Of a stretch of 34,032 nucleotides of DNA, positions 33,551-34,032 are shown one piece after another. Made by a program: the position numbers and the translations under genes. The stretch lies in NCBI GenBank assembly GCA_029249645.1, contig JAQWWC010000095.1:1-34032 (forward strand), given 5' to 3'. Source of the stretch: Pseudomonadales bacterium (GTDB taxonomy: Bacteria; Pseudomonadota; Gammaproteobacteria; Pseudomonadales; Azotimanducaceae). The first letter of the stretch is position 1. Each line of letters starts with the position of its first letter. A model generated the notes under the pieces. The model was not told the DNA's origin. It ran no database searches and saw only the letters and a list, made by a program, of their open reading frames with translations.

Positions 33551-33952
33551 CTACAAAATGGTGCCATCGAAATAAAACCATTGCCCCTGCTCCCGAACAA
33601 ACGCACTGCGTTCATGCATTTTGTAGGCTTTGCCCTGGTGCTTGAAGGTTGCAATAAATTCCACCTCACCTGAGGTATGGGACGCCCCGCCCTGGCTATG
33701 AATCACCTTGAGTCCAACCCAATGGGTCAACGCGTCAAACGGCACCGTCTTGGGCCGAGTTGATGGATGCCAGCTCGCGATCAAAAACGACTCATTGCGT
33801 TGCACATAAGCGGTGTATCGCGCGCGCATCAGGCGCTCGCAGGTTTCTGCTTGCTCGTCCCCCGATAGAATGGCGGCGCAGCAGGCTTCGGCGACAGTGG
33901 GTTGGCCACAAGGACAGGTAGGCACTTGGCATCTCGAAATGGAATCAATCAA
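33551..33952 (-). CDS. ychJ: YchJ family protein (UPF0225, SEC-C motif)
   Basis: A 133-residue protein with an N-terminal zinc-binding SEC-C-like segment (CPCGQPTVAEACC; Cys pattern CxC...CC), then ERLMRARYTAYVQRNESFLIASWHPSTRP and a second NTF2-like part ending FVREQGQWFYFDG. This is the YchJ arrangement, of unknown function. The frame begins with TTG at 33952; a GTG at 33925, closer to the first cysteine, is an alternative, and neither has a strong ribosome binding site. The last 80 bases of the window hold nothing recognised. Confidence 0.9.
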   Translation of the reverse strand: MIDSISRCQVPTCPCGQPTVAEACCAAILSGDEQAETCERLMRARYTAYVQRNESFLIASWHPSTRPKTVPFDALTHWVGLKVIHSQGGASHTSGEVEFIATFKHQGKAYKMHERSAFVREQGQWFYFDGTIL

Positions 33953-34032
33953 GTCTCGCAGCTTCGTGCGAATTTGCCTAATGAGTCCAAACGGAGCCTC
34001 TCAGACCAGTTCTCCTCTCTGGCGCTACCCGT

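Overview
The window reads as ordinary chromosomal DNA of a gammaproteobacterium with an oxidative, lipid- and aromatic-degrading character. I infer this from gene content and from E. coli-like families (RhlE helicase, TalB-type transaldolase, YchJ, TspO, DUF952), dense coding on both strands, AGGAG-type ribosome binding sites and a base composition slightly above half G+C. Marine or aquatic origin is plausible but is inference only. I see no rRNA, tRNA, CRISPR array, insertion sequence or phage gene.

Layout. 0.1-6.4 kb: a PLP-dependent decarboxylase divergent from a short-chain dehydrogenase (SDR), a second SDR convergent to it, a DUF952 protein, then a methyltransferase followed by a third SDR. 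6.3-9.6 kb (minus strand): RhlE helicase with a structured leader, a small FlgC/FlgG-like protein and a fourth, retinol-dehydrogenase-like SDR. 9.7-12.9 kb: an SCP-x-type thiolase and a PNPOx-like flavoprotein on the plus strand, converging with a tspO plus signal-less binding-protein pair. 13.4-16.0 kb: a 646-residue Baeyer-Villiger monooxygenase and a LysE-family exporter.

16.1-23.9 kb is the most coherent unit. A very large GH94-related glycoside phosphorylase on the minus strand is divergent, across an 801-bp control region, from a LacI regulator, a lipoprotein glycoside hydrolase and a transaldolase. The control region holds a good sigma70-like promoter reading into the phosphorylase, a palindrome just downstream of it, and a LacI-style CG-centred operator candidate. 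The likely job is regulated breakdown of a glucan or oligoglucan: the hydrolase releases oligosaccharides outside the cytoplasm, the phosphorylase yields a sugar-1-phosphate inside, and transaldolase processes the sugar phosphates.

24.0-34.0 kb: a renalase-like flavoprotein; an amino-acid permease whose frame lacks any ATG, GTG or TTG start at the right place and appears to start at ATC; an EthD protein; a DUF6134 secreted protein; a small secreted His-Gly-Gly repeat protein paired with an unknown secreted protein; a sterol-desaturase-family hydroxylase; 3-hydroxybutyryl-CoA dehydrogenase; a thioesterase plus alpha/beta hydrolase pair divergent from a TauD/TfdA dioxygenase; and YchJ. Several genes were re-started at GTG or internal ATG codons where a ribosome binding site decided the start. 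I found no clearly unprecedented system. The best leads are the glucan phosphorylase locus with its control region, the ATC-start permease and the HGG-repeat pair.
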